Positions 45,524 through 56,546 of a stretch of DNA of 64,000 nt are shown here, one piece after another. The notes beneath the pieces were generated by a model. That model was not told the DNA's origin and made no database searches. It was given only the letters and a program-made list of their open reading frames with translations. The translations under genes were made by a program, and so were the position numbers. The DNA lies in NCBI GenBank assembly GCA_947565425.1, contig CANOFW010000004.1, positions 62,001 to 126,000 of the forward strand, in the 5' to 3' direction. Position 1 is the stretch's first letter. Every line of letters begins with the position of its first letter. This DNA is from an uncultured Lachnospiraceae bacterium (lineage in GTDB: Bacteria > Bacillota > Clostridia > Lachnospirales > Lachnospiraceae).

Positions 45524-46543
45524 TTAATCATTTCCATCAAATTCTTCCATACGCTCATAAAAATAGTCCTTTGGCTGCTCGCTCTGTACCACCTGCGCAA
45601 AAATACTACAAAAAGCTTCCGAGCCTTTTGCATTCATATGGTGGTCATCCTTAAATTTGTCATCCGTAAAAATATGTTCCCTGTCCTTATACAACATAAA
45701 ATTCCAAAAATCTGCGCCCCACTCCTCTGCCTTGCCCGCGATATATTCATGAAATGCATCCAAATCTTTCGCTCCGTCAAGATATGCCTGGGTATAGGGC
45801 ATCGTTACAAACGTCAGGCGAATCCCCCGCTCCTCACAAAAAATCGCTATTTTCTCAAGATAGCGCAATGCCTCCTCTTGTACCTGCTGCTCCTCACTTT
45901 CCGCACTCCAAGAATTAACTCTGCCGTTTTGTTCGTTTTCTCTGCCTTCAAATACGTCTTCGGTATACCGATATCCCCGTCCCGCATAATTGGAGGGAGT
46001 TGCTTTTGTCACCAGCTTCCCTCTCAGGTTTGATTTGACGCCTTTTAAGTCTAAATAGTCTTCTATCTGCGTCGTGTACAGCAGGGATGACACCCATACG
46101 TCCTCTTTTTGCACAGCCCACAAATAACGCAGCTTCCATTTCCAGTTACACATGTTCTCAAACCCTGAGACATAATGACGCGTGCCCGCTTGTTCTTTCA
46201 ACGGAGGCAGCGCAACTGTGACATATATCTGCTCAATGGGATTATCCTCCACTGCATCCCGAATTAAATAATACGTGCCAATATAGGGCTGGGAAGCCGT
46301 CGCCAGGTTAAAACTGCTCCATCCCAAAACTTCATCCAAAACTTGTGGTGAGAATGCATAATACGTCAAAGAATTTCCACAGTAGAGCGTATCAATCGTA
46401 CCTTTCAATTTTTCGCGCTCCATCTTGGACTGCACCGTCTGATTGACCCAGTTTTCATAACAGAGACGTGCCCCACTTTGCAAGGCAACTACAAAAAACA
46501 TCACCAGGAGAAACTTATAAATTGCCTTTCTAATATTGCGCAT
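45524..46543 (-). CDS. Membrane-anchored SGNH-like protein (DltD/AlgX-like role)
   Basis: The 339-residue protein has one N-terminal membrane helix (about residues 9-25) and an extracellular domain. SGNH hydrolase features are visible: block I YCGNSLTYY with Ser58, and a C-terminal D-x-x-H in KDDHHMNAKGSEAF (Asp299, His302). Such proteins act with MBOAT acyltransferases (DltB-DltD, AlgI-AlgJ/X) to place acyl groups on extracellular polymers. The sequence is not clearly DltD. The ATG at 46543 has GGAGG eight bases upstream and overlaps the MBOAT 3' end by 14 bases. Confidence 0.75.
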   Translation of the reverse strand: MRNIRKAIYKFLLVMFFVVALQSGARLCYENWVNQTVQSKMEREKLKGTIDTLYCGNSLTYYAFSPQVLDEVLGWSSFNLATASQPYIGTYYLIRDAVEDNPIEQIYVTVALPPLKEQAGTRHYVSGFENMCNWKWKLRYLWAVQKEDVWVSSLLYTTQIEDYLDLKGVKSNLRGKLVTKATPSNYAGRGYRYTEDVFEGRENEQNGRVNSWSAESEEQQVQEEALRYLEKIAIFCEERGIRLTFVTMPYTQAYLDGAKDLDAFHEYIAGKAEEWGADFWNFMLYKDREHIFTDDKFKDDHHMNAKGSEAFCSIFAQVVQSEQPKDYFYERMEEFDGND

Positions 46544-48110
46544 AAGCAAATCCTCCCGTCATATCAATTCCGAATTTTCCCAGACATAAGATTGCTGTCA
46601 GAAGAAAAGCATAACTACACCAGCGGACGCCAAATGGCTTGGTCGCCAAAGCATCCCGCAACTGCTTTTTCTCCTCAAACAAATCCACCAGCAAAAAAAA
46701 CGTTAAAGACACTGCTAGAATTGCGACGTCTGCCACCTGCATGCCCGGAAATATCTCTTCCAGACTGCCCGGCAGACGTACATCGAAAACAAACTTCTTT
46801 GCCATGCCCAGTACTGCGCCCCCAGAAACAGCTCCCGGAAATATCTTCAATGCGCTGACTAACAGAAACGTACGAAACTTGCAGAAAATATGCCATGCCT
46901 TTGACTCTTCCTGAATATGCAGCGCACATTTTGCGCTGTGAAACGCCGGCTCCAAAACCATTGCCCCCATAATCACCACGCCATTTGCCACGCCCCAGAG
47001 GATGTACTTGATACTGGCGTCATGCCACAGCCCGGTTGCCGTCCACACAAAGCAAAGGGCAAACAACGAGGGAAACAATTTCCCAATACGCACCCCGAAC
47101 CACTTCCGTCCTAATTTGCCAAATTTTACTGCCGGGGACGACACCGCCAGCGGATAAAACATATAGTCGCGGAACCAACTGCTCAAAGTAATATGCCAGC
47201 GACGCCAATATTCTGCCAGAGATTCCGCCAAAAAAGGACGCCTGAAATTCTCTTCCAGACGAATGCCAAATAACTCACAAGCTCCCGACACAATATCCAT
47301 GTACCCCGAAAAATCAGCATACATCCAAACCGTCATATAGACGCAGCCCAGAAAACAAGTCACGCCGCTATAGCTCTCATAATGTTCAAAAATTGTCTGC
47401 ACCAGCGGCTGCATGCGTTCCGCAATTACCATTTTTTTGAAAAATCCCCACAACATCCTCTGACAGCCAAAGGATAAGTTGTGATAATCGTACGCATGAC
47501 CTTCATAAAGCTGTCCGCCCAACTGACGATAGCGGCTGAGCGGACCTTGGGTAATTTGGGGAAAGAAAGACACAAACAGCATCACTTTTAGAAAATTTCG
47601 CTGTACCTTCACTTTCCCTTTATAAAGATCAATCAAGTAACCAATGGAAATCAATGTATAATAAGAAATACCAAGAGGCGCTAAAAACTGCGGCACTGCC
47701 AAAGAATACCCAGTAAATAGGAGCATTCTGTTTACAATTCCGCCAAAAAGCCCTCCATATTTTAAAACAGCTAATATGCCAAGATTTATCAGCACAGCCA
47801 CCGTTACAATCCGCTTCTTTTGTTTCTTACACTTGGCTGCTGCCTGTTTCTCCTGCATTTTTGTGCGATTGGGATTTGATTCCCGCTCGTGCGTAAGATT
47901 TTTCTCACATCTCTCCACGCACATTCCGGCTGTCCAAACAACAATTCCCGTTACCAATATATAAAACGGGGAGGCCGCACATGCCGTAACATAGAAAAAA
48001 ATACTCCCTATAAGCAGTGCGCCCCAACGATATTTCATGGGGCACACTGCATAATATAGGAGAAATAGCACAAGGAGAAACAGCAGAAAATAGATGGAAT
48101 TTACCGCCAT
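46530..48110 (-). CDS. MBOAT family O-acyltransferase (DltB/AlgI-like)
   Basis: MBOAT proteins move an acyl group from a carrier across the membrane to an acceptor. The 526-residue product has about 11 membrane segments. The family signatures are FFPQITQGPLSRY, YADFSGYMDI, ENFRRPF, EYWRRWHITLSSWFRDY (residues 300-316) and the catalytic histidine in TGLWHDAS (His363; most relatives have WHG). A cytoplasmic loop at residues 66-100 is highly charged. The ATG follows GGAGG and overlaps no gene but starts one base after the ACP stop. The neighbouring carrier protein suggests that a carrier-bound thioester is the donor, as for DltB. Confidence 0.9.
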   Translation of the reverse strand: MAVNSIYFLLFLLVLFLLYYAVCPMKYRWGALLIGSIFFYVTACAASPFYILVTGIVVWTAGMCVERCEKNLTHERESNPNRTKMQEKQAAAKCKKQKKRIVTVAVLINLGILAVLKYGGLFGGIVNRMLLFTGYSLAVPQFLAPLGISYYTLISIGYLIDLYKGKVKVQRNFLKVMLFVSFFPQITQGPLSRYRQLGGQLYEGHAYDYHNLSFGCQRMLWGFFKKMVIAERMQPLVQTIFEHYESYSGVTCFLGCVYMTVWMYADFSGYMDIVSGACELFGIRLEENFRRPFLAESLAEYWRRWHITLSSWFRDYMFYPLAVSSPAVKFGKLGRKWFGVRIGKLFPSLFALCFVWTATGLWHDASIKYILWGVANGVVIMGAMVLEPAFHSAKCALHIQEESKAWHIFCKFRTFLLVSALKIFPGAVSGGAVLGMAKKFVFDVRLPGSLEEIFPGMQVADVAILAVSLTFFLLVDLFEEKKQLRDALATKPFGVRWCSYAFLLTAILCLGKFGIDMTGGFAYAQY

Positions 48111-48111
48111 T

Positions 48112-48342
48112 TCAATCCTCCTGTTGTAATTTCTGTATCATATCCCACATTGCCTGCGCACAGTTAAAGTTCTCCGGTTCAATCTCATCAAAGGATATCT
48201 CCACATCAAACGCCTCATTCAGTTCCCCAATCAGGGAAACGAGATCAAAGGAATCCAAGATAGCGCCGTCAATCAACTTCTTCTCATTTACAAAATCTAC
48301 TTCTGGTCTTAATTCTTTCAATATATTCATTAGTTTTTCCAT
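48112..48342 (-). CDS. Acyl/peptidyl carrier protein (DltC-like)
   Basis: The 76-residue product is a phosphopantetheine carrier. The attachment serine is Ser31 in the DSFDLVSLI motif, flanked by the usual three acidic helices. The start ATG at 48342 has GGAGG seven bases upstream, and the upstream gene ends one base before it (TAA-A-ATG), so translation is coupled. It lies between the adenylation-formyltransferase fusion and the MBOAT gene, the same order as dltA-C-B rearranged. It should receive the amino acid activated by the fusion protein. Confidence 0.9.
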   Translation of the reverse strand: MEKLMNILKELRPEVDFVNEKKLIDGAILDSFDLVSLIGELNEAFDVEISFDEIEPENFNCAQAMWDMIQKLQQED

Positions 48343-48343
48343 T

Positions 48344-50722
48344 TTATTTTCCTCCATTGTATGTATGTTTTAATATTATTTTCCCTTCTTTGCGCAAGAT
48401 AACAATATCATTCCCTTCCAGGCGCACTTCCTCTTTTTCCTGAGGTTCCATTATAATCTGATAACTTTTCCAAAAAATACTGTTACCATTTTGCACAAGA
48501 TATGGCCTTTTCACGACATCTAATCCGCCATAATCTAAGGCCCGCAAAAATGCACTGATTTTCTGAAACTGCCAGCCTGTATCAAGCCTGCCATCCTCCG
48601 GCGTTTCCCAGGAATAATGCATGTGTAATTCCCCGCCTGGCTGAACTTCTGCTTCTGCGGTCCCCATGAGCAGGGATTCCATAATCTCACAGAACGCTTG
48701 ATACGCTAAATCCATCTGCTGACGAAAAATTCCCAACGAAGTAACTTCCTGTGAAATTATCATCTCTTTTTGCAGGAGAATTTCTCCACCGTCCACCTGC
48801 GGGCGCACTACATGCCAGGTAATGCCCGTAGTCTCATCTCCCTCAAAAATTGCCCACATCTCTGCATTTCTCCCAGGATGTTTGGGTAGAAGCGCCTGAT
48901 GGCAGTTGATAACTTCCAGATACGGATTCTCCAAAACTACGTGTGGAATAATCCAGGGGTTGATGGCGCTTACCACAAGCGTAGGCACAGAAATTTCTGC
49001 CAAATGCGCCGCCAGTTGTTCGCGGGATAGCCATTGAATTTCTATCTCCTTTTGCGCCGCCTGCCGCTCCAAAGTCTTTGACTGCTGTTCACCTGTGTCG
49101 TAAATTCGGCAAGCTATCTCATGCTTTCGCAAAACTTCGGCACACCGAAGCGCAAGACTGCCCGTGCCTAACACGACTGCTTCCCGGTACAGATATTCCT
49201 TCTCCTGCGTTTTGCCGCCCCCGACATACTTTCTTTTCAGAAAGACCCGGTCAATTTTGCCTCTCTGATTCCTAGGCATACGCGGCAGCCAAACGAGACG
49301 GTTGGGACACATGTACTTCGGCAACATTTTCTGAAGTTCCAAAACGAGCTGGCTGTCACAGGCTTCTTTTGCCTGATAAATCATGACAATCTTTGCTTTC
49401 GATTCGTCATATTGGCAACAGCAGATATCCGTACAGGGCACGCCGTTGCCTGCATTTTCAATCTCTGTCAACTCAATCCGATGCCCCATATGCTTTATCT
49501 GCCAATCCTTCCTGGCGGCAAATTCTAGCATCCCATCCTTATTATATCTGCCGTAATCCCCGGTATGATAAATCCGTTCTGGAAACATACGATTGCCGGG
49601 ATTCTGGCAAAACACTTTCTCTGTCGCTTGGCGATTATTGTAATAGCCTAGCGCAAGACATCTCCCTCTGACACAGATTTCTCCCAGCTCACCGGCCGAC
49701 ACTTCTTGCCCGGAATCGTCCAGCAAAAGTATCTGCGTATTGTGAAATGCCTGTCCAATTGGTATCGTTTCTGAGCACGTAAATTCCCGGTCAAGAATAT
49801 AATAGGTACAATTACAAGTGATTTCCGTTGGCCCATACAGATTGACATACATTGCCTGCGGCTGATGCATCCTCCAATAATTGAGGACTTTAACGGGCAT
49901 TACTTCCCCGGAAAAAAGAATTTTCTTTAACTGCCAGGGGACGCCCTTATCCCAAACTTTCATAGCCGCCAAAATACTGAGGGCTGAAACTGCCCAAATA
50001 CATGTAGTCACCCTTTTTTCGCTGAGAAAGGAAACCAGTTTCTTGGGCATCGTAAACATACTTTGCGGCAGAATGTACATTGTCGCCCCATTTCGCAGCG
50101 TACTGTAAATATCCTTTACAGACACATCAAAATCAAACGGCGCCTGGTTAGCGAATATTTCCTTCTCATCAAAGTGAAATACTTCCGCAAATTGCTCCGC
50201 CAAGTCAATTACACTGTGGTGAGCCACCAGCACCCCTTTGGGCGCTCCGGTCGAACCGGAGGTAAATATGAGATACAACGGATCTGTGTCCAGGTGCGTT
50301 TGCCTGATCCCTGCCAGCATTTCTTCCTCAACTTCTGCTGACTGCAATTCTTCCCTGGAAATTACAATCCTGCTCTCTAACCTGAAAGGAATATCTTTCT
50401 TGTCAGGAACAATGACGACGGATGGATTCGCAACCTCAAGCATCGCTTCCATGCGCGCCTGCGGCTGCTTTTGATCCAGAGGAACATAAAAATTCCCACT
50501 GTATATCACGCCCAGAAACGCGATCAGGCAGCCGACTGAATGGTCGGTAATCACCGCCACAGGCTGGTTCTTCATATGAAAGGATGAAAGATAGGTCCCA
50601 GCCTTTTTTGCCAAAGTCAATAGTTCCCGATATGTCAGCGATTCGTAGATATCCCCAAAAACAATTTTCTCTGGAAAACGTTCTGCCGACGTTTCCAAAT
50701 ACTCTAACACGTTTACTGTCAT
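48344..50722 (-). CDS. Amino-acid adenylation domain fused to a formyltransferase
   Basis: The 792-residue protein has an N-terminal NRPS/DltA-type adenylation domain. Core motifs are LIFTSGSTGAPKG (151-163), FDFDVS (196-201, with the Asp that binds the substrate amine), NLYGPTE (294-300), YHTGD (385-389) and NQRGKIDR (485-492). From about residue 514 there is a Rossmann start (VVLGTGSLALRCAEVL) and a formyltransferase site with Asn606, His608 and Asp644. The 36-residue His-Asp spacing equals that of methionyl-tRNA formyltransferase, and LLPKHPGRNAEMWAI follows the histidine. I infer that it loads an amino acid on the neighbouring carrier protein and N-formylates it with a formyl-folate. In NRPS such as LgrA the formylation domain precedes the adenylation domain; here it follows it. 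The substrate is not predictable by eye. Confidence 0.87.
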   Translation of the reverse strand: MTVNVLEYLETSAERFPEKIVFGDIYESLTYRELLTLAKKAGTYLSSFHMKNQPVAVITDHSVGCLIAFLGVIYSGNFYVPLDQKQPQARMEAMLEVANPSVVIVPDKKDIPFRLESRIVISREELQSAEVEEEMLAGIRQTHLDTDPLYLIFTSGSTGAPKGVLVAHHSVIDLAEQFAEVFHFDEKEIFANQAPFDFDVSVKDIYSTLRNGATMYILPQSMFTMPKKLVSFLSEKRVTTCIWAVSALSILAAMKVWDKGVPWQLKKILFSGEVMPVKVLNYWRMHQPQAMYVNLYGPTEITCNCTYYILDREFTCSETIPIGQAFHNTQILLLDDSGQEVSAGELGEICVRGRCLALGYYNNRQATEKVFCQNPGNRMFPERIYHTGDYGRYNKDGMLEFAARKDWQIKHMGHRIELTEIENAGNGVPCTDICCCQYDESKAKIVMIYQAKEACDSQLVLELQKMLPKYMCPNRLVWLPRMPRNQRGKIDRVFLKRKYVGGGKTQEKEYLYREAVVLGTGSLALRCAEVLRKHEIACRIYDTGEQQSKTLERQAAQKEIEIQWLSREQLAAHLAEISVPTLVVSAINPWIIPHVVLENPYLEVINCHQALLPKHPGRNAEMWAIFEGDETTGITWHVVRPQVDGGEILLQKEMIISQEVTSLGIFRQQMDLAYQAFCEIMESLLMGTAEAEVQPGGELHMHYSWETPEDGRLDTGWQFQKISAFLRALDYGGLDVVKRPYLVQNGNSIFWKSYQIIMEPQEKEEVRLEGNDIVILRKEGKIILKHTYNGGK

Positions 50723-50837
50723 ATCACACCTTCTTTATATATTTTACAAATATACTTATATCATCAAAATGTGATATAAATTCAAAAATAAATGGGAAAT
50801 ATGGCGAAGCGCGCGTAATTATTTTTTCCTTCAACCT

Positions 50838-50873
50838 AAAAAGGATGGATAAAGCAAAATGCCTTATCCATCC
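50838..50873 (-). terminator. Intrinsic terminator of groEL
   Basis: On the minus strand GGATGGATAA pairs with TTATCCATCC (one-sided offset) around a short loop and continues as TTTTT. It lies 33 bases after the groEL stop and separates groESL from the dlt-like operon. Confidence 0.9.
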
Positions 50874-50905
50874 CAAACATACACGATTCTATTTTCTGCT
50901 GGGTC

Positions 50906-52854
<1,949 letters not shown>

Positions 52855-52953
52855 TTACCAGGTAATCTTTCTGATTTTCTTTTCTATCTAAGGTTTACAT
52901 GCCCGGCAATACAAGTGCATTGCAGCTTCCGACACGCCGCCCTATCAGGGTTA

Positions 52954-53024
52954 TTAGCACTCTGTATTATTGAGTGCTAACAGCTTATGTACATAAATTT
53001 AGCACTCCTCATTTTCTTTGTCAA
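52954..53024 (-). promoter_or_regulatory. groESL promoter and CIRCE operator
   Basis: CIRCE arms TTAGCACTC and GAGTGCTAA with a nine-base spacer lie at 52954-52980. The promoter is TTGACA (53019-53024) and TAAATT (52996-53001) with 17 bases between. A single extra half-site TTAGCACTC lies at 52999-53007, inside the spacer. HrcA repression is the established role of CIRCE. Confidence 0.95.
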
Positions 53025-53062
53025 TAACAAATATCGTATTTTATAAAAAGTTTAGATTTTAT

Positions 53063-53225
53063 GTTACAGTTCAGCCAGCCGGATAAATCGGGGAAAATCG
53101 TGCTTGCACGAATTTTGCACGATTCATTTCGGCTGAGGGAACGCCATTTTATGTGCAAAGTTAGCTGCATAGCAGCGGGAAAGCGCTGAAAGCGCCTTTG
53201 CAAATAGCGTGGGCTGAACTGTTAC
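53063..53225 (+). repeat. Family 2 structured repeat, copy 1
   Basis: A 163-bp element with ends GTTACAGTTCAGCC and GGGCTGAACTGTTAC, which are inverted repeats. Inside are AATCGTGC/GCACGATT, GCTGC-ata-GCAGC and GCGCT-gaa-AGCGC hairpins plus GCAAAG/CTTTGC. It ends five bases from the corA stop and starts 38 bases from the groES -35. Compared with copy 2, paired positions change together. The strand is arbitrary because the ends are inverted repeats. Confidence 0.85.
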
Positions 53226-53229
53226 ATTA

Positions 53230-54123
53230 CTAAGAAAACAACTTTTTCCTGCGAAAGAACCAAAAGCACGCCGCAACCACCAAAACGCTCAAGACAGACA
53301 CAAACAGGTAGCCATATTTCCAGTGCAGCTCCGGCATCCCCTCAAAATTCATGCCATACCAGCCAGCAATCAGCGAAAGCGGCATGAAAATCGTCGTCAC
53401 CGTGGTAAATAATTTCATAATCCGATTCTGCTCGTAGGACAAAGCCGCATCCAATGCCTCCCGGATATGCACAAGCTCTTCATACAAAAACTGTGTTTCC
53501 TCTGTCAGATGACGCAATTTATTCTCATAAACGCGAAAATAACACGCTGTCTCTTCATTTAACACCGTCCCCTGCGTTTCTTTCTTCTTTTCCTGAAGTC
53601 CGTTGATTCCCTCAACCATATTTAAAAATTGAGCATAATCGTTCTTCCATACCGTCAGCAATCGTTTGCACTCAAAAATTGAGCGGTTGCGATTCCGGTT
53701 AATCCTGCCGCCGACAATTTCATGCTCCATTTCTATCAGATATTTTTCCATCTCCTCCACTGCCTGCTGCCCCTGCTTTAAAATAGTTTCAAAGATAGAT
53801 TCTAGCTTTTCCTCCGTTCCGCCTGCCCCACTAGATAAAGGCGGTCTGTGCAGCATGTTCTTCTCATCTTTTAATATCACCATCAAGAATTCCTGTCCAT
53901 TCAGCAAAAATGCCGCGCTCATAATCCGCCTCTTGACTTTGGCATTTTCATGGAAACAGAATGCCCCATACAAACAGTTCTCGAGGAATTTTACTCCCAC
54001 CCAATAAGACGGCTCCAGGCGGCATACAGATTGCATCAACAATTCTTCTGAATCACTGCGTTCTTTTTGTTTTAATTCTTCCCATTCCATAATATGGACG
54101 GCAATTCCTCCATCTTTTAGCAT
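53230..54123 (-). CDS. CorA-family magnesium/divalent cation transporter
   Basis: CorA-like channels form pentamers in the membrane and take up Mg2+ or other divalent cations. The 297-residue product has a soluble helical N-domain and two C-terminal membrane helices. The selectivity motif YGMNFEGMPEL is between them, and the C-terminus is short and basic (FFRRKKLFS). The ATG at 54123 has AAGGA seven bases upstream. The N-domain is diverged, so the ion specificity is open. It follows spoIIP by 18 bases. Confidence 0.88.
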   Translation of the reverse strand: MLKDGGIAVHIMEWEELKQKERSDSEELLMQSVCRLEPSYWVGVKFLENCLYGAFCFHENAKVKRRIMSAAFLLNGQEFLMVILKDEKNMLHRPPLSSGAGGTEEKLESIFETILKQGQQAVEEMEKYLIEMEHEIVGGRINRNRNRSIFECKRLLTVWKNDYAQFLNMVEGINGLQEKKKETQGTVLNEETACYFRVYENKLRHLTEETQFLYEELVHIREALDAALSYEQNRIMKLFTTVTTIFMPLSLIAGWYGMNFEGMPELHWKYGYLFVSVLSVLVVAACFWFFRRKKLFS

Positions 54124-54141
54124 CGCAAATTCCTTCTTTCC

Positions 54142-55422
54142 TCATGGCGCAAGCACTCTATGTATGATATCTGCCAATGGCTCCATAGCATTTACAGCTT
54201 CCTCATATGTATTGGTCTGAGCGCCTACCTCAACGAGAAGGCTTCTGGGACGGTAATGAAGATTATAACGGTAGCCTTTGAGGTATGTAGCACGGGCAAA
54301 GCCCGGATAATACTCTTCTGCTGCCAGCTTGAGCTGGAAAGAAAATGCCAGATTATCCGCTAGATTTGGATTTGCCAAATACGCAATATTACCATTTGTC
54401 GTTGTCCGGCTCAATCCGTTAAAAAACATGATCTGCGCCGTCTGCTTGCCATTTACTTCCGATACCAGTCGTGTTCCCTCCGCCACGCCATCACGATGTA
54501 GGTCTATCACTACCTCAATGCTTGGATTCTCCGCCAAAATCTGCTCCAAGGCCGGCCCTGCATAGGAGTAAGCATTGTCACGGTCCGCCACATCGTATTC
54601 TCCTGTGTGATGAAGCACATGAAAACCATATTTCTCTGTAAGCAGTTGTGTCAGGCGTTCTCCCACGGCTACTACGCTGCTGCCCGAATCTCCTGGCGCT
54701 GAATCTGCATATCCCTCCTGGGAATGGGTATGGTAAATCAATATCTGCACATTCTCATTGCCGCCTTGCAGTTTCATATCTTTGTCAAGCATGGCCTGTG
54801 CATTCAACTCACTGCTGTCAATCGTCGTTGTGCGGTCTACCTGATAAAAATTCTGAAGCAAATAATCGAAATCGTTCAATTTTTCCCGAGGAATTTCAAC
54901 TACCTTGCCCCCCTGGACAGCCGCATCCGCCGCATCCGCTACTGTCAACTCATCTTTTTTATCCTGCTTTGTCTCTTTGGCTGCCTCTTCTTTGTCCTCT
55001 GTCTCCTCTTGCTGTTCTTTTTCTTCTTTGCTTTCTTCCTCCTTCTTTTCTTTTTGATTCTCATGTTCATTTTCCGCCACCATACCTGCATTCAAATTGC
55101 TTTCAATCTGCGTATCATATTCTGCAATTGTTTCACTGAACGCATAAATAGGGTAAAAACCCTCAATTTTCTGCATAAGAAAGCTTTCTAATGTAAGTGG
55201 GGCTTCCTTCTGCTCACAGAGCATTGGCATCATACAATTTTTCCACGCAGATACTGCAATTTCTTCTCTGGCATAACCTACAAGCTGCCCAAGCGCAGGC
55301 GTGTCTCCTAAAAACGCCATATTCTGATAGCAGACAAATACAAACAGTACGCCTAGAATACCAATCAACCACTGCTTGTAATTTCCCTTCCTCTTTCTTT
55401 TTCTGTTCAAAGCTTTCCCCAT
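54142..55422 (-). CDS. spoIIP: Stage II sporulation protein P (SpoIIP)
   Basis: SpoIIP is the membrane-anchored amidase/endopeptidase that, with SpoIID and SpoIIM, thins septal peptidoglycan during engulfment. The 426-residue form starting at 55422 has a basic N-terminus (GKALNRKRKRKGNYKQW) and one membrane helix. A long charged linker rich in E and K follows (residues about 115-175). The amidase_3 domain has ILIYHTHSQEGY, VVIDLHRDG and LVEVGAQTNT. The frame opens at 55542, but the ATG at 55422 has AGGA upstream and gives a normal topology. It follows gpr, the usual order in Clostridia. Confidence 0.94.
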   Translation of the reverse strand: MGKALNRKRKRKGNYKQWLIGILGVLFVFVCYQNMAFLGDTPALGQLVGYAREEIAVSAWKNCMMPMLCEQKEAPLTLESFLMQKIEGFYPIYAFSETIAEYDTQIESNLNAGMVAENEHENQKEKKEEESKEEKEQQEETEDKEEAAKETKQDKKDELTVADAADAAVQGGKVVEIPREKLNDFDYLLQNFYQVDRTTTIDSSELNAQAMLDKDMKLQGGNENVQILIYHTHSQEGYADSAPGDSGSSVVAVGERLTQLLTEKYGFHVLHHTGEYDVADRDNAYSYAGPALEQILAENPSIEVVIDLHRDGVAEGTRLVSEVNGKQTAQIMFFNGLSRTTTNGNIAYLANPNLADNLAFSFQLKLAAEEYYPGFARATYLKGYRYNLHYRPRSLLVEVGAQTNTYEEAVNAMEPLADIIHRVLAP

Positions 55423-55548
55423 TTCAGTTATCCTATCTGGGTGGGCTGTTTTCGGTATGCAAAAATACATTTCCGGCGGTTCACTTGGCAGCCTCACCCA
55501 TATTCTTAAAACCTTGTAACACTTAAATATATGCCTGTACAAATTATT

Positions 55549-56499
55549 TTATGCAAAAGCAATATTTAATCCTTCCGATAGGGTAAAGCTCAGACGTTTG
55601 ATGGACTCATCTATGTCTTTCGGGGTGACAAACATTGTATTCAATTGTGGAGAAAGAAGTTCCCTGATTAACTCATACTTTTCCATATCATTCAAAGCAT
55701 TTAAACCCGTCGTCAGCGTGCGAAAATGACTGTGCTCTTCCATGGCCTGAATCAACATCTGCATCGTGTCGCTGACAATCGTTGCCGCATCCACCACCGT
55801 GGGTACACCTATGGCAATTACCGGAATTCCCACGGTCTCCTCTGACAGTCCATGACGGTGATTACCTACGCCAGACCCCGGATTAATCCCCGTATCTGTA
55901 ATTTGAATAGTCCTGCCAAGCCTTCTTGTACTGCGCGCCGCCAGCGCGTCAATGGCAATCATCACATCCGGCCTTGTCTCCTCAACCGCACCCCTGACAA
56001 TCTCCTGGCTCTCCATACCCGTCTGTGCCATCACACCGGGCACAATCCCACTGACGGCATTGACTTCCTCCTCGCCAAATGCATATTTTCCAAATTCTTT
56101 CAGCACATGTCGGGTGATCATAATATTGTCTACCACTCTTGGCCCCAACGCGTCCGGCGTTACTTCACGATTTCCAAGCCCCGCCACCAACACGGAAAGC
56201 GGATCCTTTTTCTTAGGCAGCAAACGTTTTATAAGCCGCGCCAGCTCAACGGAAACTTCCCTGTGATAGTCTTCATCCTGACAATCCATATTTGCTGCTT
56301 CCAAAGTAATATATGTTCCTTTGGGTTTTCCCATCGCCTTGGCGCCATTTTCTGTCTCAATCACCATCGTGGTAATCTTAATCTCATTTTTCTTGCGGTG
56401 TTCCTCCTCCACCCGCACCCCTTTAATCTCTACGTTATCTTCCTCAAATTTTTCTCTGGTTTCCAATGCCAGATCGGTACGCACCTGAAACTGACTCAT
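55549..56499 (-). CDS. gpr: Germination protease (Gpr)
   Basis: Gpr cleaves small acid-soluble spore proteins during germination and is made as a zymogen in the forespore. The 316-residue protein starts MSQFQVRTDLALE, which contains the auto-processing region. It has VAGLGNREVTPDALGPRVV, the catalytic block VMIAIDALAARSTRRLG and IQITDTGINPGSGVGNHR. The ATG at 56499 has GGAGG eight bases upstream; an upstream TTG at 56517 is less likely. In Bacillus this gene depends on sigma-G, which makes the damaged sigG in this window notable. Confidence 0.97.
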   Translation of the reverse strand: MSQFQVRTDLALETREKFEEDNVEIKGVRVEEEHRKKNEIKITTMVIETENGAKAMGKPKGTYITLEAANMDCQDEDYHREVSVELARLIKRLLPKKKDPLSVLVAGLGNREVTPDALGPRVVDNIMITRHVLKEFGKYAFGEEEVNAVSGIVPGVMAQTGMESQEIVRGAVEETRPDVMIAIDALAARSTRRLGRTIQITDTGINPGSGVGNHRHGLSEETVGIPVIAIGVPTVVDAATIVSDTMQMLIQAMEEHSHFRTLTTGLNALNDMEKYELIRELLSPQLNTMFVTPKDIDESIKRLSFTLSEGLNIAFA

Positions 56500-56546
56500 T
56501 CTCTGTCCCTCCAACAAGTGTCTATTTTGAATAATAACATTTTTGG

